Below are positions 26,168-35,400 of a DNA stretch of 64,000 nucleotides, piece by piece. Numbering within the stretch: position 1 is the first letter of the stretch; each line of letters opens with the position of its first letter. The DNA is taken from contig JAFDVL010000102.1 in the NCBI GenBank assembly GCA_018268995.1, forward strand, positions 121,734-185,733, given 5' to 3'. The translations under genes were made by a program, and so were the position numbers. The stretch comes from Acidobacteriota bacterium. GTDB taxonomy: Bacteria > Acidobacteriota > Blastocatellia > RBC074. The notes below the pieces were generated by a model, which had not been told where the DNA came from, made no database searches, and saw nothing but the letters and a program-made list of their open reading frames with translations.

Positions 26168-27382
26168 TTACTCTTTCACTAAGCTCGCGGCATCAGGATT
26201 GCCGGGGCCGAAATGTTTCAGCATCACGAGTGGATCGGTGTCGCTCAGATTCGTAATGCGAACGCCTTCGCGTGCGACATCAACGGTCACGAAGAATTCA
26301 TCCTGCGTCATTTGGCCGAAGCGAATCATTGCGGGCGTCGAAGCTGCGTGCTTGCCAATCGTGCCGTAGCCTTCGGTCAAAATCATGCCGTAGGCAGCAG
26401 CGTCTTTGATGATGACGGAACGCTTCGGCAATACCGTCAATTCTTTCGCGGAATAGAACGGCGTGCCGTACGTGATCCACATTTCGCGGTAGCCGTCGGC
26501 TTCCATTTCTTCGACCGGGCGAACAGGCGTCGGGAAGATTTTGTTCGTCTTCGCAAATTCAGGATTGACGTTCGCGTCCCAATCCAACATGCCGATCAGG
26601 TATTCAAAATCGTGATGATGTTCGGTCGGCACGTCTTTCGTCAGCAAACTCCAATCCACGACGCGGCCTTCGACTTCAGATTGGAACATGCCAAAGACGT
26701 CGCTGTTGACTTGTGGTTCATACGTCACGAGCGAACCGGGCGCGTGCAGAATCCCCGCGTGAACCTGCCAGCCGGTGCCCGGTTCCAGGCGATAGGCGCG
26801 CGAATGATTCAGGATGCCGTTGTCGCCCTTATTCCAGTTTTCCAGACACCGAAACACGTCTTCTTTCGTCGTGCCGGGTTCGAGTCCCATGTAGGTGTGA
26901 GGGAAGGCGTTCACGACCGAATTGTACTGCGGTGGAAAGTAATAGGCTTCGGGTTTGCCCTTTTGCCCAACTTTCTCGGCGTGTTCGTTCATCTGGTGCA
27001 TGTGGTGCGGGATCGGCCCCATGTTGTCGAAGAACTTGCACAGCATTCCCCATCCGCCGACGGATTCCATTACGTCTTGCCCCAGAATCTGATCGCCTGC
27101 GACTTCAATGGCATCTTTCAGCAAAAAGCTTTTGCCACTGTCGGGGCGAATGAAACTCAACCCTTCAAATTCAGTTGTATGTTCACCGTTGGCAGCTTTC
27201 GTTGTCGAAGAAAACCAGCGTTCATCAATGCCCCCGCGATGTCCGCCGAAAGCGTATAGATCGTCAGGATGCAACTTCAGGCGTCGGCCTGGAATTAAGA
27301 AAGAACGCGGCACCCAGCAGGGCTCAAGCCGAAAAATGCCTTCGCCTGCGTTGATCGTGTCTTGTACTTGAGAGAGAGTCAT
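26168..27382 (-). CDS. Cupin/phosphomannose-isomerase-like metal-binding protein
   Basis: A 404-residue cytoplasmic protein with double-stranded beta-helix features. The metal site candidate is PIPHHMHQMNEHAE (about residue 125), with a later His in WQVHAGILHAPGS (about residue 220) and EHHHDFEY. This pattern resembles class I mannose-6-phosphate isomerases and related cupins. It lies in the sugar cluster next to the TIM-barrel isomerase-like gene, so it probably isomerises a sugar or sugar phosphate; the substrate is not identifiable. It is long for a cupin; the N-terminal ~90 residues (LKLHPDDLYAFGGHRGGIDERW) are family-specific. Confidence 0.72.
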   Translation of the reverse strand: MTLSQVQDTINAGEGIFRLEPCWVPRSFLIPGRRLKLHPDDLYAFGGHRGGIDERWFSSTTKAANGEHTTEFEGLSFIRPDSGKSFLLKDAIEVAGDQILGQDVMESVGGWGMLCKFFDNMGPIPHHMHQMNEHAEKVGQKGKPEAYYFPPQYNSVVNAFPHTYMGLEPGTTKEDVFRCLENWNKGDNGILNHSRAYRLEPGTGWQVHAGILHAPGSLVTYEPQVNSDVFGMFQSEVEGRVVDWSLLTKDVPTEHHHDFEYLIGMLDWDANVNPEFAKTNKIFPTPVRPVEEMEADGYREMWITYGTPFYSAKELTVLPKRSVIIKDAAAYGMILTEGYGTIGKHAASTPAMIRFGQMTQDEFFVTVDVAREGVRITNLSDTDPLVMLKHFGPGNPDAASLVKE

Positions 27383-27430
27383 AAGAAATTCAGTCTCCGT
27401 GAGAATTAAGATTTAGCCAAACAATCATTC

Positions 27431-27544
27431 ATTTTATTTTCCATTTTTCCACTTGTCATTTTTCATTTTTCATCGGTTGTGCGTGCAAGGCCGCAAAAGA
27501 TGACAATTGAAAAAATCGAGAATGACAAGTGGAAAAATGGAAAG
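27431..27544. repeat. AT-rich inverted repeat, copy B
   Basis: Perfect 20-bp arms at 27441-27460 (CCATTTTTCCACTTGTCATT) and 27521-27540, separated by 60 bp, with further ATTTTTCATTTTTCATC and GATGACAATTGAAAAA matches inside. It lies between the cupin-like gene start and the SGNH gene end. It is a member of the family at 21380 and 32321. Confidence 0.78.
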
Positions 27545-27576
27545 ATAAGAACGCCTGTTATTGCAACCGCCGAACG

Positions 27577-28323
27577 TTACGATTTGCCCAACGACTGGGC
27601 AATAGCTTGTTCTGCTAATGGCGTCATCACCGCATACGCCGCTTCATTCAGCAGCACGCCATCGCTCGTAAATTCCTGTTTCAAATTACGGCCTACACCC
27701 AATGCAGCGTAGTAGTTCAGATACACAGAACCACTCTCTTTCGCATACTCTTCCAACCAGTTGTTCATGCCGATGATTTTGCCAAACGGGCGCAGCAGCG
27801 ATTGTTTCTTGTAGCAATCACAAATCGGCGTCAACGAAGCGAGTACTACTTTGATATTGTTTGCCTTCGCAAGTTCGACGATAGACATAATGTTTTCGGC
27901 AAACACACCTTGCGTGATCGGGCTGTAAATGCTGGCAATGTCGTTGAGGCCAACTTGAATCACGACGACTTTTGGTTTGAGCTTGATGACATCCTGTCGA
28001 AATCGCACAAGCAGTTGGGGCGACGTTTGCCCGGCAATCCCGCGATTGTAATAGGGCTTACCGGGAAAAAAGTTCGTCCAGTTTTCGGTGATCTCATCGC
28101 CAATAAAAACAACGCGTGGCTCATCGGCTTTGGGCTTTGGAATCTCTGTATTTTCGCTGCCGTAGCGAATTAGACCGGCCCAATCCCACAGCATATTTTT
28201 TTGCGCGGTGACTTGATCTTCCAATGCCGAAATCGCGGCTGTGCAATTTGCGCGCGGCTGCGACCAACCCAGGCCAACCAGTAACACCAGGCCAATTAAG
28301 ATTGTGACAGCAATAATTTTCAT
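27577..28323 (-). CDS. SGNH/GDSL-fold exported protein with lost catalytic residues
   Basis: A 248-residue exported protein (signal or anchor about 1-22) with an SGNH hydrolase fold. Block I reads VVFIGDEITENW where active members have GDS, so the nucleophilic Ser is Glu (codon GAG). Block II is YYNRGIAGQTSPQLL, and block III QVGLNDIA keeps the Asn. Block V reads SDGVLLNEAAY, so the catalytic His is Leu (CTG) while the Asp remains. The frame is otherwise intact, so the loss is specific: it is probably a non-catalytic binding protein. Its ATG overlaps the stop of the upstream haem gene (ATGA at 28320-28323), giving translational coupling. Confidence 0.85.
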   Translation of the reverse strand: MKIIAVTILIGLVLLVGLGWSQPRANCTAAISALEDQVTAQKNMLWDWAGLIRYGSENTEIPKPKADEPRVVFIGDEITENWTNFFPGKPYYNRGIAGQTSPQLLVRFRQDVIKLKPKVVVIQVGLNDIASIYSPITQGVFAENIMSIVELAKANNIKVVLASLTPICDCYKKQSLLRPFGKIIGMNNWLEEYAKESGSVYLNYYAALGVGRNLKQEFTSDGVLLNEAAYAVMTPLAEQAIAQSLGKS

Positions 28324-28847
28324 TGTTCAAATGAGAGGCGATCTTTTCGGGCTTCGATCTTCTCGGCTTCGATGCCAGGAACTTTTTTCAAATCATCAAG
28401 GGACTTGAATGGCCCGTTCTTTGTCCGATAATCAATCAAAGCCTTCGCTTGCGAACGCTTAAGGGAAAGGCCGCTTTCCAACTCAATGGCAGTTGCCTTA
28501 TTCACTTTGACTTTCGGCACTTCATCGGCTGCATAATTCTTGACCAGATAATCCAACACAGCTTTGTATTCTTCGTCCGTGCTTTTCATGCCGAATGAGA
28601 CCATTTTCTCCATCGTCAACTGCCAGCCATTGCGATCCTGTTTGATCGAATAGGCCTTTTCCAACTCGTGGCAGCCCTTGCAAATCTTCTGCAATTCCGG
28701 CTTGCCCGGCTCATCCTGCATGATCACCTTCCCTGCGGTTGCAGATGTCAGCCAGAAACCGACAAAAAGGACACAGGCCAAGGTCAGGAATCCCAAACGA
28801 ATAGTATGTTTTTTATTAAGACTTGAAGACGCTACTGCTGTTTTCAT
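28320..28847 (-). CDS. Secreted haem-binding protein with helix-hairpin-helix domain
   Basis: A 175-residue protein with a membrane anchor or signal (about 17-38), one c-type haem site C56-x2-C59-H60 (ICKGCHELEKA) in a small cytochrome-like region (about 50-108), and a ComEA-like double helix-hairpin-helix domain (about 115-160, VNKATAIELESGL, YRTKNGPFKSLDDLKKVPGI). The haem part resembles the haem-binding domain of quinohaemoprotein amine dehydrogenase alpha subunits. I start at ATG 28847, 2 nt after the stop of the upstream propeller gene with GGAG 8 nt upstream; a TTG at 28853 is the alternative. It may pass electrons from the PQQ-type propellers upstream, which is inference. Confidence 0.8.
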   Translation of the reverse strand: MKTAVASSSLNKKHTIRLGFLTLACVLFVGFWLTSATAGKVIMQDEPGKPELQKICKGCHELEKAYSIKQDRNGWQLTMEKMVSFGMKSTDEEYKAVLDYLVKNYAADEVPKVKVNKATAIELESGLSLKRSQAKALIDYRTKNGPFKSLDDLKKVPGIEAEKIEARKDRLSFEQ

Positions 28848-28849
28848 AA

Positions 28850-30475
28850 TCAATGCTCCATCGGAAATCCGAATGTGTAAATCGTTCCATCGTAGGTAGC
28901 CAGGTAAATCTGCCCCATACTGCCAGAAATCGCCCCTCCGTGGGCAAACGAGGTGATCGTCGTACCGCTATTCCACAGTTCTTTGCCCGTCGTGGCATCA
29001 AGTGCATAGATGACCGCTTTGCCAGAACGCGCAGCACGTAATGCAGCAGGCATCTTGTTGTCAGCTGGTCTGAATTCGCCACTCGAAGTGACAAAGGCGA
29101 CACCGTTAATGATCGTTGGCACCAGCGGTGAAATCAGGTCACGCGAGGCCCAGCCCGGTTGCAGGGAAACCTTGCCGTTTTGCTCAACGACTTTCCACGC
29201 GACAACCGCGCCTTTCGTAATCGCGCCACTCCCCGCACTAAACCCAGCGTCAGCCGCTTGCGCACCATTTGTTGGCGCTAAAATCCAGCGTGTGCCGCTC
29301 AGGTCTTGCCAACTGGCTAACGCTCCCGGCGTGAAATTCGCGTCCTTCATGGCAGCGGATGACGCGACGGGTGCATTCAGATTTTCACTATCGAACAGAT
29401 GCACACGTCCATCTTTCGTCGCCGCCACAATCATCACTTTGCCCTTGTGTGAAATCACAACGGGAGAGGAGGTAAATTCCTGCGCGCCGGAAAATGAAGC
29501 CTTCACGGCCAGCGTCTTTTGATCCAGCGCGATCAGCGAATTGGGTTTGTCGCCACCGTTCCCGGTTGCAATGTAAATCAAGTCATTGCCGCCAAACGAA
29601 ACGCCCGCCGTACCAACCACATTGGCCTTCAACGTTTTGATTTCTTTGCTGATCAAATCCATCGCCCAGACACCATTCGCCGCGCCCCCGCAACCATTCG
29701 TAGTGATGACATAGGCAGTTTGATCGGCGACGATTAAACCACTGGCATTTGCATTGGCAGGAATGAATGGGAGGGGCGATTCATAATCTGCGCCGTTTGA
29801 AAGATGCAACGAATGCAGCTTTCCATCGCTTGCCAGGGCATACACCAGAAAAGGCCCTGCCCCCAATTGGCCGCCGGGGGGATTCGCAGGATTGACGCGC
29901 TGTGCCTGCGGCATCATTTGGCGCAGCCCTGCGTTATTGGTTGGACGCACGTTCGCCAATGTGACGGCTCCTTGTCCTGGGTCTCCAACTGCGCCTTTCG
30001 CCGGATTCATACGACCGCTGCCGCCACCCGTGGGAGCCGGATAGATTGTCGTCAATGCAGGCCGAGCAACGCCTGTCATTGTGCCTCCAGGACAAGCCCA
30101 GGTACCGGCTCCAGGCGGGGTGGCAACCTTCAGTTGCTTTTCCCATTCAAGTCGTCCCAAGTCAGTGTCAATTGTAATCAGGTTGTTGTTGCTACCCGCG
30201 AAAAAGCCCAGCATGCGAAATCCGCGATAGCCAATTAAACGATCCAGCGTAGACGGCGAAGAGATGGAATTTAACTGGCGCGGGGCATTTTTCACCTTCA
30301 TCTTCCACAAAAATTGAAAGCCTGGTTTGGACATCGAATCTTTATTGATTTTGCCGTCAGACCGCATCCACGATGAACGTTGTGCATCGGCATTATCGGT
30401 CATCCAGTCGCGTTGTGCATGTACGCTCAGGGTGAAAATGCAGCAGGTAACAAGCGTGGCAACAAATCTTTTCAT
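28850..30475 (-). CDS. Exported PQQ-type beta-propeller protein
   Basis: A 541-residue secreted protein (signal peptide about 1-20, ending VHAQ) with PQQ/YWTD-type propeller repeats: LITIDTDLGRLEWEKQL, VYALASDGKLHSLH, LYALDATTGKELWNSG and an IYTFGFPMEH end. Blades resemble those of PQQ-dependent dehydrogenases, but I do not see the vicinal Cys pair and Asp of alcohol dehydrogenases, so catalysis is unproven. The start is ATG 30475 with GGAG 8 nt upstream. It lies 60 bp downstream of a paralogue and just upstream of the haem-HhH gene, so it is likely an operon for periplasmic redox or binding. Confidence 0.82.
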   Translation of the reverse strand: MKRFVATLVTCCIFTLSVHAQRDWMTDNADAQRSSWMRSDGKINKDSMSKPGFQFLWKMKVKNAPRQLNSISSPSTLDRLIGYRGFRMLGFFAGSNNNLITIDTDLGRLEWEKQLKVATPPGAGTWACPGGTMTGVARPALTTIYPAPTGGGSGRMNPAKGAVGDPGQGAVTLANVRPTNNAGLRQMMPQAQRVNPANPPGGQLGAGPFLVYALASDGKLHSLHLSNGADYESPLPFIPANANASGLIVADQTAYVITTNGCGGAANGVWAMDLISKEIKTLKANVVGTAGVSFGGNDLIYIATGNGGDKPNSLIALDQKTLAVKASFSGAQEFTSSPVVISHKGKVMIVAATKDGRVHLFDSENLNAPVASSAAMKDANFTPGALASWQDLSGTRWILAPTNGAQAADAGFSAGSGAITKGAVVAWKVVEQNGKVSLQPGWASRDLISPLVPTIINGVAFVTSSGEFRPADNKMPAALRAARSGKAVIYALDATTGKELWNSGTTITSFAHGGAISGSMGQIYLATYDGTIYTFGFPMEH

Positions 30476-30535
30476 GGTGGAAGCTCCAGTAGAATTTTGT
30501 ACAAACAGAGTCATATTCGATCAGTTCCTCCGGCT

Positions 30536-32149
30536 TTATTTTTGGGCCACCTTGTCTCCAGCACTCTTGATGCCAAAGCAATATTGATAGCCATCAAACG
30601 TGTTGATGTACACACGACCGTTCGCTACCGATAATCCACCCCAGTGACTCCACGAAGCGATTTGATCGCCGCTGTTCCACAGCTCTTTGCCCGTCTGTGC
30701 GTCAAGTGCGTACAAAACGGCTTTGGTCGAACCTTTGATGCGATTGCGCGCGTCGTGGTTATAGGCGAGGCCGATGTCAAATTTGGCCTGATCCGTGTCT
30801 TCGCCGCTGCCATAGGCAAAGATCACACCGTTCGCGATCACAGGAGGCTCAGCCCGGTTCATGTCGCGCGAAATCCACGCAGGAGTCAGTGTCAATTTAC
30901 CGGCTTTCTCTTCGACCTTGAAAGCAGCAATCGCTCCCATCTTGACGGGGCCGTTTTCAATGGGCGCTTTGAATTTGGAGTGCTTCGGCCCCCAGAATGG
31001 CGTCAAGACCCAGCGCGTTCCTTTGCTGTCTTCCCACGTTGCCATTGACCCCCAGATGCCTGCCGAAGCGAAGTTCACCTCTTCGTTGCAAATCAGAGGC
31101 GTGCGATGCAGCGGCGTGCGATGATCGTCGCCGCCAATCGAATCCGTGTCCATGAGGTAAACCACACATTCTTTGCCCGCATCAACCATCAATTCTTTGT
31201 CTTTGAATTTGAAGATGGCAGGCGTCACCTGCATATCCAGATCGCGTTTCCATAACCATTCGGCATTGCTGGGGCCGTAATAATCCATCAACTCGCCTGC
31301 TTTGGTTTCAGGATTTTGGCGCACGCCGATGATGCCGTTGCCAAAAATGCCATTTTCAGGATTCCACGGGCCATCGCCGGTTCCGGTATACATCACGCCT
31401 TTGCTATCAATCGCGCCGCCTGTGCGCCCCCACATTCCGCCACCAGCAGGCCCCCACGAGCCGACTTTATCTGTCGCCAAATCGTAGAGGTAAACCATAT
31501 TTGGATTACCACCACATCCCTGTGCGGTATGAACATAAATTACATTGTTACGCAGGTTCAGCGCATAGGGTTTGCCATTGGGCGGCATAAATTTCGCGGG
31601 CGGTGCCAATTCTTTGCCCGTTGCCAGGTCAACCCGGCGCAATGTTCCATCCCAGGCAGCGGCATACACAATGTATTCACCTGGTGATTTCCCAGGCCCG
31701 ATGACAGGCGTTGCAGTAATTCCCCCAGGACACAAGATGCCAGCGCCGCGCCCGCCATCGGCAGGCGGTGTCCAATCCGAGGTGAAGTGATGACTCCAGA
31801 GTATCTCACCCGTCTCAGCATCCAATCCATAAAGATTATCGGTCACGCCAGTTACCAGCACAATTTGCTTTGGCCCATTGGCAGTGTTAACACGTCCAGC
31901 AATCAGGACAGGCAATAGATTGTGCATCTGACGTGGCTGATTATCGAGTTTCGTCTTCCACAACAGCTTCATGTTTTTGACAGTGGTTGTACTGACGATG
32001 GTTTCATTGCGTTGCCAGGCAGTGCGTTCGATGTCACCGCCATCGGTCAACCAATCAGCTGGTTTGTTGCCCTGCGCCGCGAGTTCTGCATTCCAGCCTG
32101 CCAGCAACAACAGCACGGCAAATACTTGAATAAATGTTCGATACTTCAC
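30536..32149 (-). CDS. Exported PQQ-type beta-propeller protein (paralogue)
   Basis: A 537-residue secreted propeller protein. I choose the GTG start at 32149 (GGGAG 8 nt upstream), which gives a proper signal peptide (VKYRTFIQVFAVLLLLAG to about residue 25); an ATG at 32236 would add an implausible 29-residue leader. Repeats include LYGLDAETGEILWSHH, LRRVDLATGKEL and LYALDAQTGKELWNSG. Some Cys residues (ILCPGG, AQGCGG, GKECVVY) may form disulfides. It is homologous to the next gene over the whole length (WLTDGGDIERTAWQR versus WMTDNADAQRSSWMR), which implies gene duplication. The cofactor is not certain. Confidence 0.82.
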   Translation of the reverse strand: MKYRTFIQVFAVLLLLAGWNAELAAQGNKPADWLTDGGDIERTAWQRNETIVSTTTVKNMKLLWKTKLDNQPRQMHNLLPVLIAGRVNTANGPKQIVLVTGVTDNLYGLDAETGEILWSHHFTSDWTPPADGGRGAGILCPGGITATPVIGPGKSPGEYIVYAAAWDGTLRRVDLATGKELAPPAKFMPPNGKPYALNLRNNVIYVHTAQGCGGNPNMVYLYDLATDKVGSWGPAGGGMWGRTGGAIDSKGVMYTGTGDGPWNPENGIFGNGIIGVRQNPETKAGELMDYYGPSNAEWLWKRDLDMQVTPAIFKFKDKELMVDAGKECVVYLMDTDSIGGDDHRTPLHRTPLICNEEVNFASAGIWGSMATWEDSKGTRWVLTPFWGPKHSKFKAPIENGPVKMGAIAAFKVEEKAGKLTLTPAWISRDMNRAEPPVIANGVIFAYGSGEDTDQAKFDIGLAYNHDARNRIKGSTKAVLYALDAQTGKELWNSGDQIASWSHWGGLSVANGRVYINTFDGYQYCFGIKSAGDKVAQK

Positions 32150-32320
32150 TTGGAAGACTCCCTTTAAGAAAAACAGTGGTAAGTGTCGTAGACCATCCAT
32201 CAGGAGAGATGGTTTCAGATTCCGTGGATAAGACAAATTTAGTATCAGTTCTCGCGATGTTTTTCAAATGGTTCGGGAGAAGGACAATTTGCTCAATTGC
32301 CCCTCTCACGAACGAGGTGA

Positions 32321-32428
32321 CCATTTCATTTTCCATCTTCCGTTTTTCATTTTTCATTTCTCCTTGCCTGCGGTTGCTTCCCTAAACAATGACCGATGAA
32401 AAAGCGAATATGGAAAATGGAAAATGAT
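32321..32428. repeat. AT-rich inverted repeat, copy C
   Basis: CCATTTCATTTTCCATCTTC and GTTTTTCATTTTTCATTTC on the left face GATGAAAAAGCG and TGGAAAATGGAAAATGATTC on the right. It lies between the propeller gene start and the TonB receptor gene end. It is the third member of the family at 21380 and 27431. Confidence 0.7.
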
Positions 32429-32454
32429 TCTGCCCCACGATTTTGCCTCAGCGC

Positions 32455-35400
32455 CTAGAAGTTCAGCTTCAGCCCCATTACAATGCGCCGCGCATTCGCC
32501 GCCGCCGTGTACGAACCAAACAGTGCATTGACCTGATTGTTATTCGCGTCAAAGCGTGCTGTCGTATCTACGCCCGTAAATTGCGTGTGATTGAACGCAT
32601 TGTACATCTCCAGGCGATACTGCAACCGGAAATTCCCATCCTTCGAGAGATTGAAAGTCTTGAACAACGAGATGTCCCAATTGTTTGTGCCCGGCAAACG
32701 GAACACGTCTTTCGGGGCATTGCCTCGACCATTATCGCCTGCGGTTGTTGGAGCCAGAAACGCATTGACATTGAGGTGACAACCAACGGCCCTGACGGGA
32801 GTATTCGCCAGCGCGGTACTGGTCGCGGCAAAAGCATGTGCGCAACTGTTGCCGCGTTGATCGCGCGCCAGTACCGGATTGGCAACCATCACTACGCGAC
32901 TGTCTACGCCTGCACCGCCGCCGCCCACCAGATTCCGTGCGGTCACCAATGCATAGCCGACGCCCGATGGCGCACCGCTGACGAACGACGTGACGCCAGA
33001 CAATTCCCACCCACCGAAAATCTGCCGCGACACACCGTTGTCCCAATACTTGCTCAGACTCGGCAGCCGATAGACGTAATTGACAATGAAGTTGTGGGTA
33101 CGGTCGAAATTGCCTCTGCCGTAGTTGCGCACTTTGCGGTCAATGAAAGGATTGATCGCTTCGTTATTGCCATTGACCAGATTCATGGATTTGGACCACG
33201 TATAGCTGACGCCGTAAGAAACGCGGCTCGACATCCGGCGATTCAACTGCACCTGCATTCCGTGATAGTTGGAGTTGCCGCCGGTCTCGATCAACTGAAT
33301 ATCGCCATAGCCTCTGAGCGGACGCAGGAAGTTGAGATCGGCAATTGGTTGCCCGGTGGTGGGATCAACGCTTGAAGCCAGAAATTGTGTGCCATACGGC
33401 ACAGCATTCAGGCTGAGCCGTTGTAGCAGGTGCCGCGCCAGTGATCCGGTGTACGCCACATCGAGCACGGTGTTGAAGCCGATGTCGCGTTGCACACCGA
33501 GACTGAAGTTATACACCGCAGTGGGGTCAAAGTCCGGCAAGACGGAATTGACGCCCGCCGGGCTGGTGCTGAGCGGTGTGGCCAACAAATCACGAATGGT
33601 CGTAAAATTGGCGGTGCGGGTGATGACGTTCGGCGGTTGCTCGCGTTGCTGCAAGACCTGATCGTCGTTGAAGCGGTCATAGAACACGCCGATGCCGCCA
33701 CGAATGGAGGTCTTGCCATCACCAAAGACGTCATAGGCAAAGCCCAGGCGTGGCGCAGCCTGGATGGACGGCGTGTTGAAGACGCGTTCCGACACCTGCC
33801 GCATGCCTTGGAACGGCGTGCCTGAACCATCCGCAAAGGTGCCGATTTTGACGGAAGGCGCGGTTGCTCCCGTGAGTGGATTGCGTGCCACCCGGTTATT
33901 CCCCGAACACGGATTCGCGGTCAGGCAGAACGGCGTCATCAAGGCGGGTTGCTTCGTCGCGTCATACAAGGTGCGGTCGAAGTATACCAGCGGATCACCT
34001 TCGCTGTACGTCGGTTCGATGTAGTAGAACCGCACGCCAGCATCTATCGAAAACCGCCGCGCCACTTTCCAGTTGTCCTGCACGAACCATTCAAAGTTGC
34101 GATAGCGTGCGTGTCCATCCAACTTGTTGTTTGCTTCTGTGTAGCTGTTCACGACGCCGATCAACGCATTGGCAAACGGGTGATTAGTGTCGAGCGGATT
34201 ATTCACGTTGCGGTCAAAACTGAACGTACCATTGAAGGCAGCCGCACGCGCCGCATTGCGAGTCGTGTATTCAAAATAGAACCCGGTCTTCACGTTGTGG
34301 CTGCCTTTGACCCACGACAGGTTATCTGACCAGTTCCAAATGTTATTGGTCCCGAAGAACGGGAAGCGTTGTTCGATGTTGAGTTGCGTGGCGTTCGGAA
34401 TGCCGCCGAACGTGGCATTCGGCACGAGCCGCAGCGGGTTTGCGCCGGGGAAAAATTGCGGCAAAGTCAGGCCGATCTTGACGCGGTCGTTACGGTCAAT
34501 GCCTTCCTGATTGAGCGGATTGACGGTTTGCAACGCGCGGTTGATGCCAAACGTGAATTCATTCGTGAGCGTCGGCTTAAAGCTATGAATCAGGGTGCTG
34601 ACCACACCGCGACTGTCAATCTGGTACTTAATCGGGAACTGCGGCCAGACGTTCGACGCCAGCACGAAATTGAAATCGCCCTTGAAGGCTTCGTAATTCT
34701 GAATGCCGCGCGCGTAAAAAGTCGTCTTCTGCGAGATGTTCCAATCCATGCGCAAAATCTCTTCGCGGCGAGGCTGATCCACCTGACTTTGGAAGACGTT
34801 GTTGTAGTTGTAATTGACCGAAGCCGCACTGATGTTCGGCTGCGGGAAAATGCCAAGCAGCTTCTGTCCGTTGGGATCAATGCGATTGGCGGGAATGATG
34901 TTGCCGGGGAAGCAGGCCGTTGTATCGGTCAAGGTACACGCGCCCGTTTTGAGCGGATCGCGCACGGGAATCAAGCGTCCGTTGGTGTCCAGGCTCTGCG
35001 AGAAGTTGCCCGCGCGTTCGAGTGCCGTGGGATAAGTGATTGTGCCTTGCCGTGTGGGATAGAGGCGCGGCAGATATTCCTGCGACCAGAAGAAAAACAG
35101 CTTGTCGCGGTTCTTGTTGAAGTTGGTGCCGGGAATGATAACCGGCCCGCCAATCGTGCCGCCCCAATAATTGAAGCGATACCGCTGTTTGGGAATGTTG
35201 CGCAGATTATTGAAAAACTCGTTCGCGTTGAATTGCTCGTGGCGTTTGAAGTAAAAGCCGCCACCGTGAAAATCGCGTGTACCGTTTTTGATGACGACGT
35301 TGATGGTGCCGCCGGAACTGCGCCCGTACTCGGCCTGATAATTCGTCAGCAACACTTTGACTTCGCCAATCGCGTCGAGACCCGGCGCGAGATACGGCCC

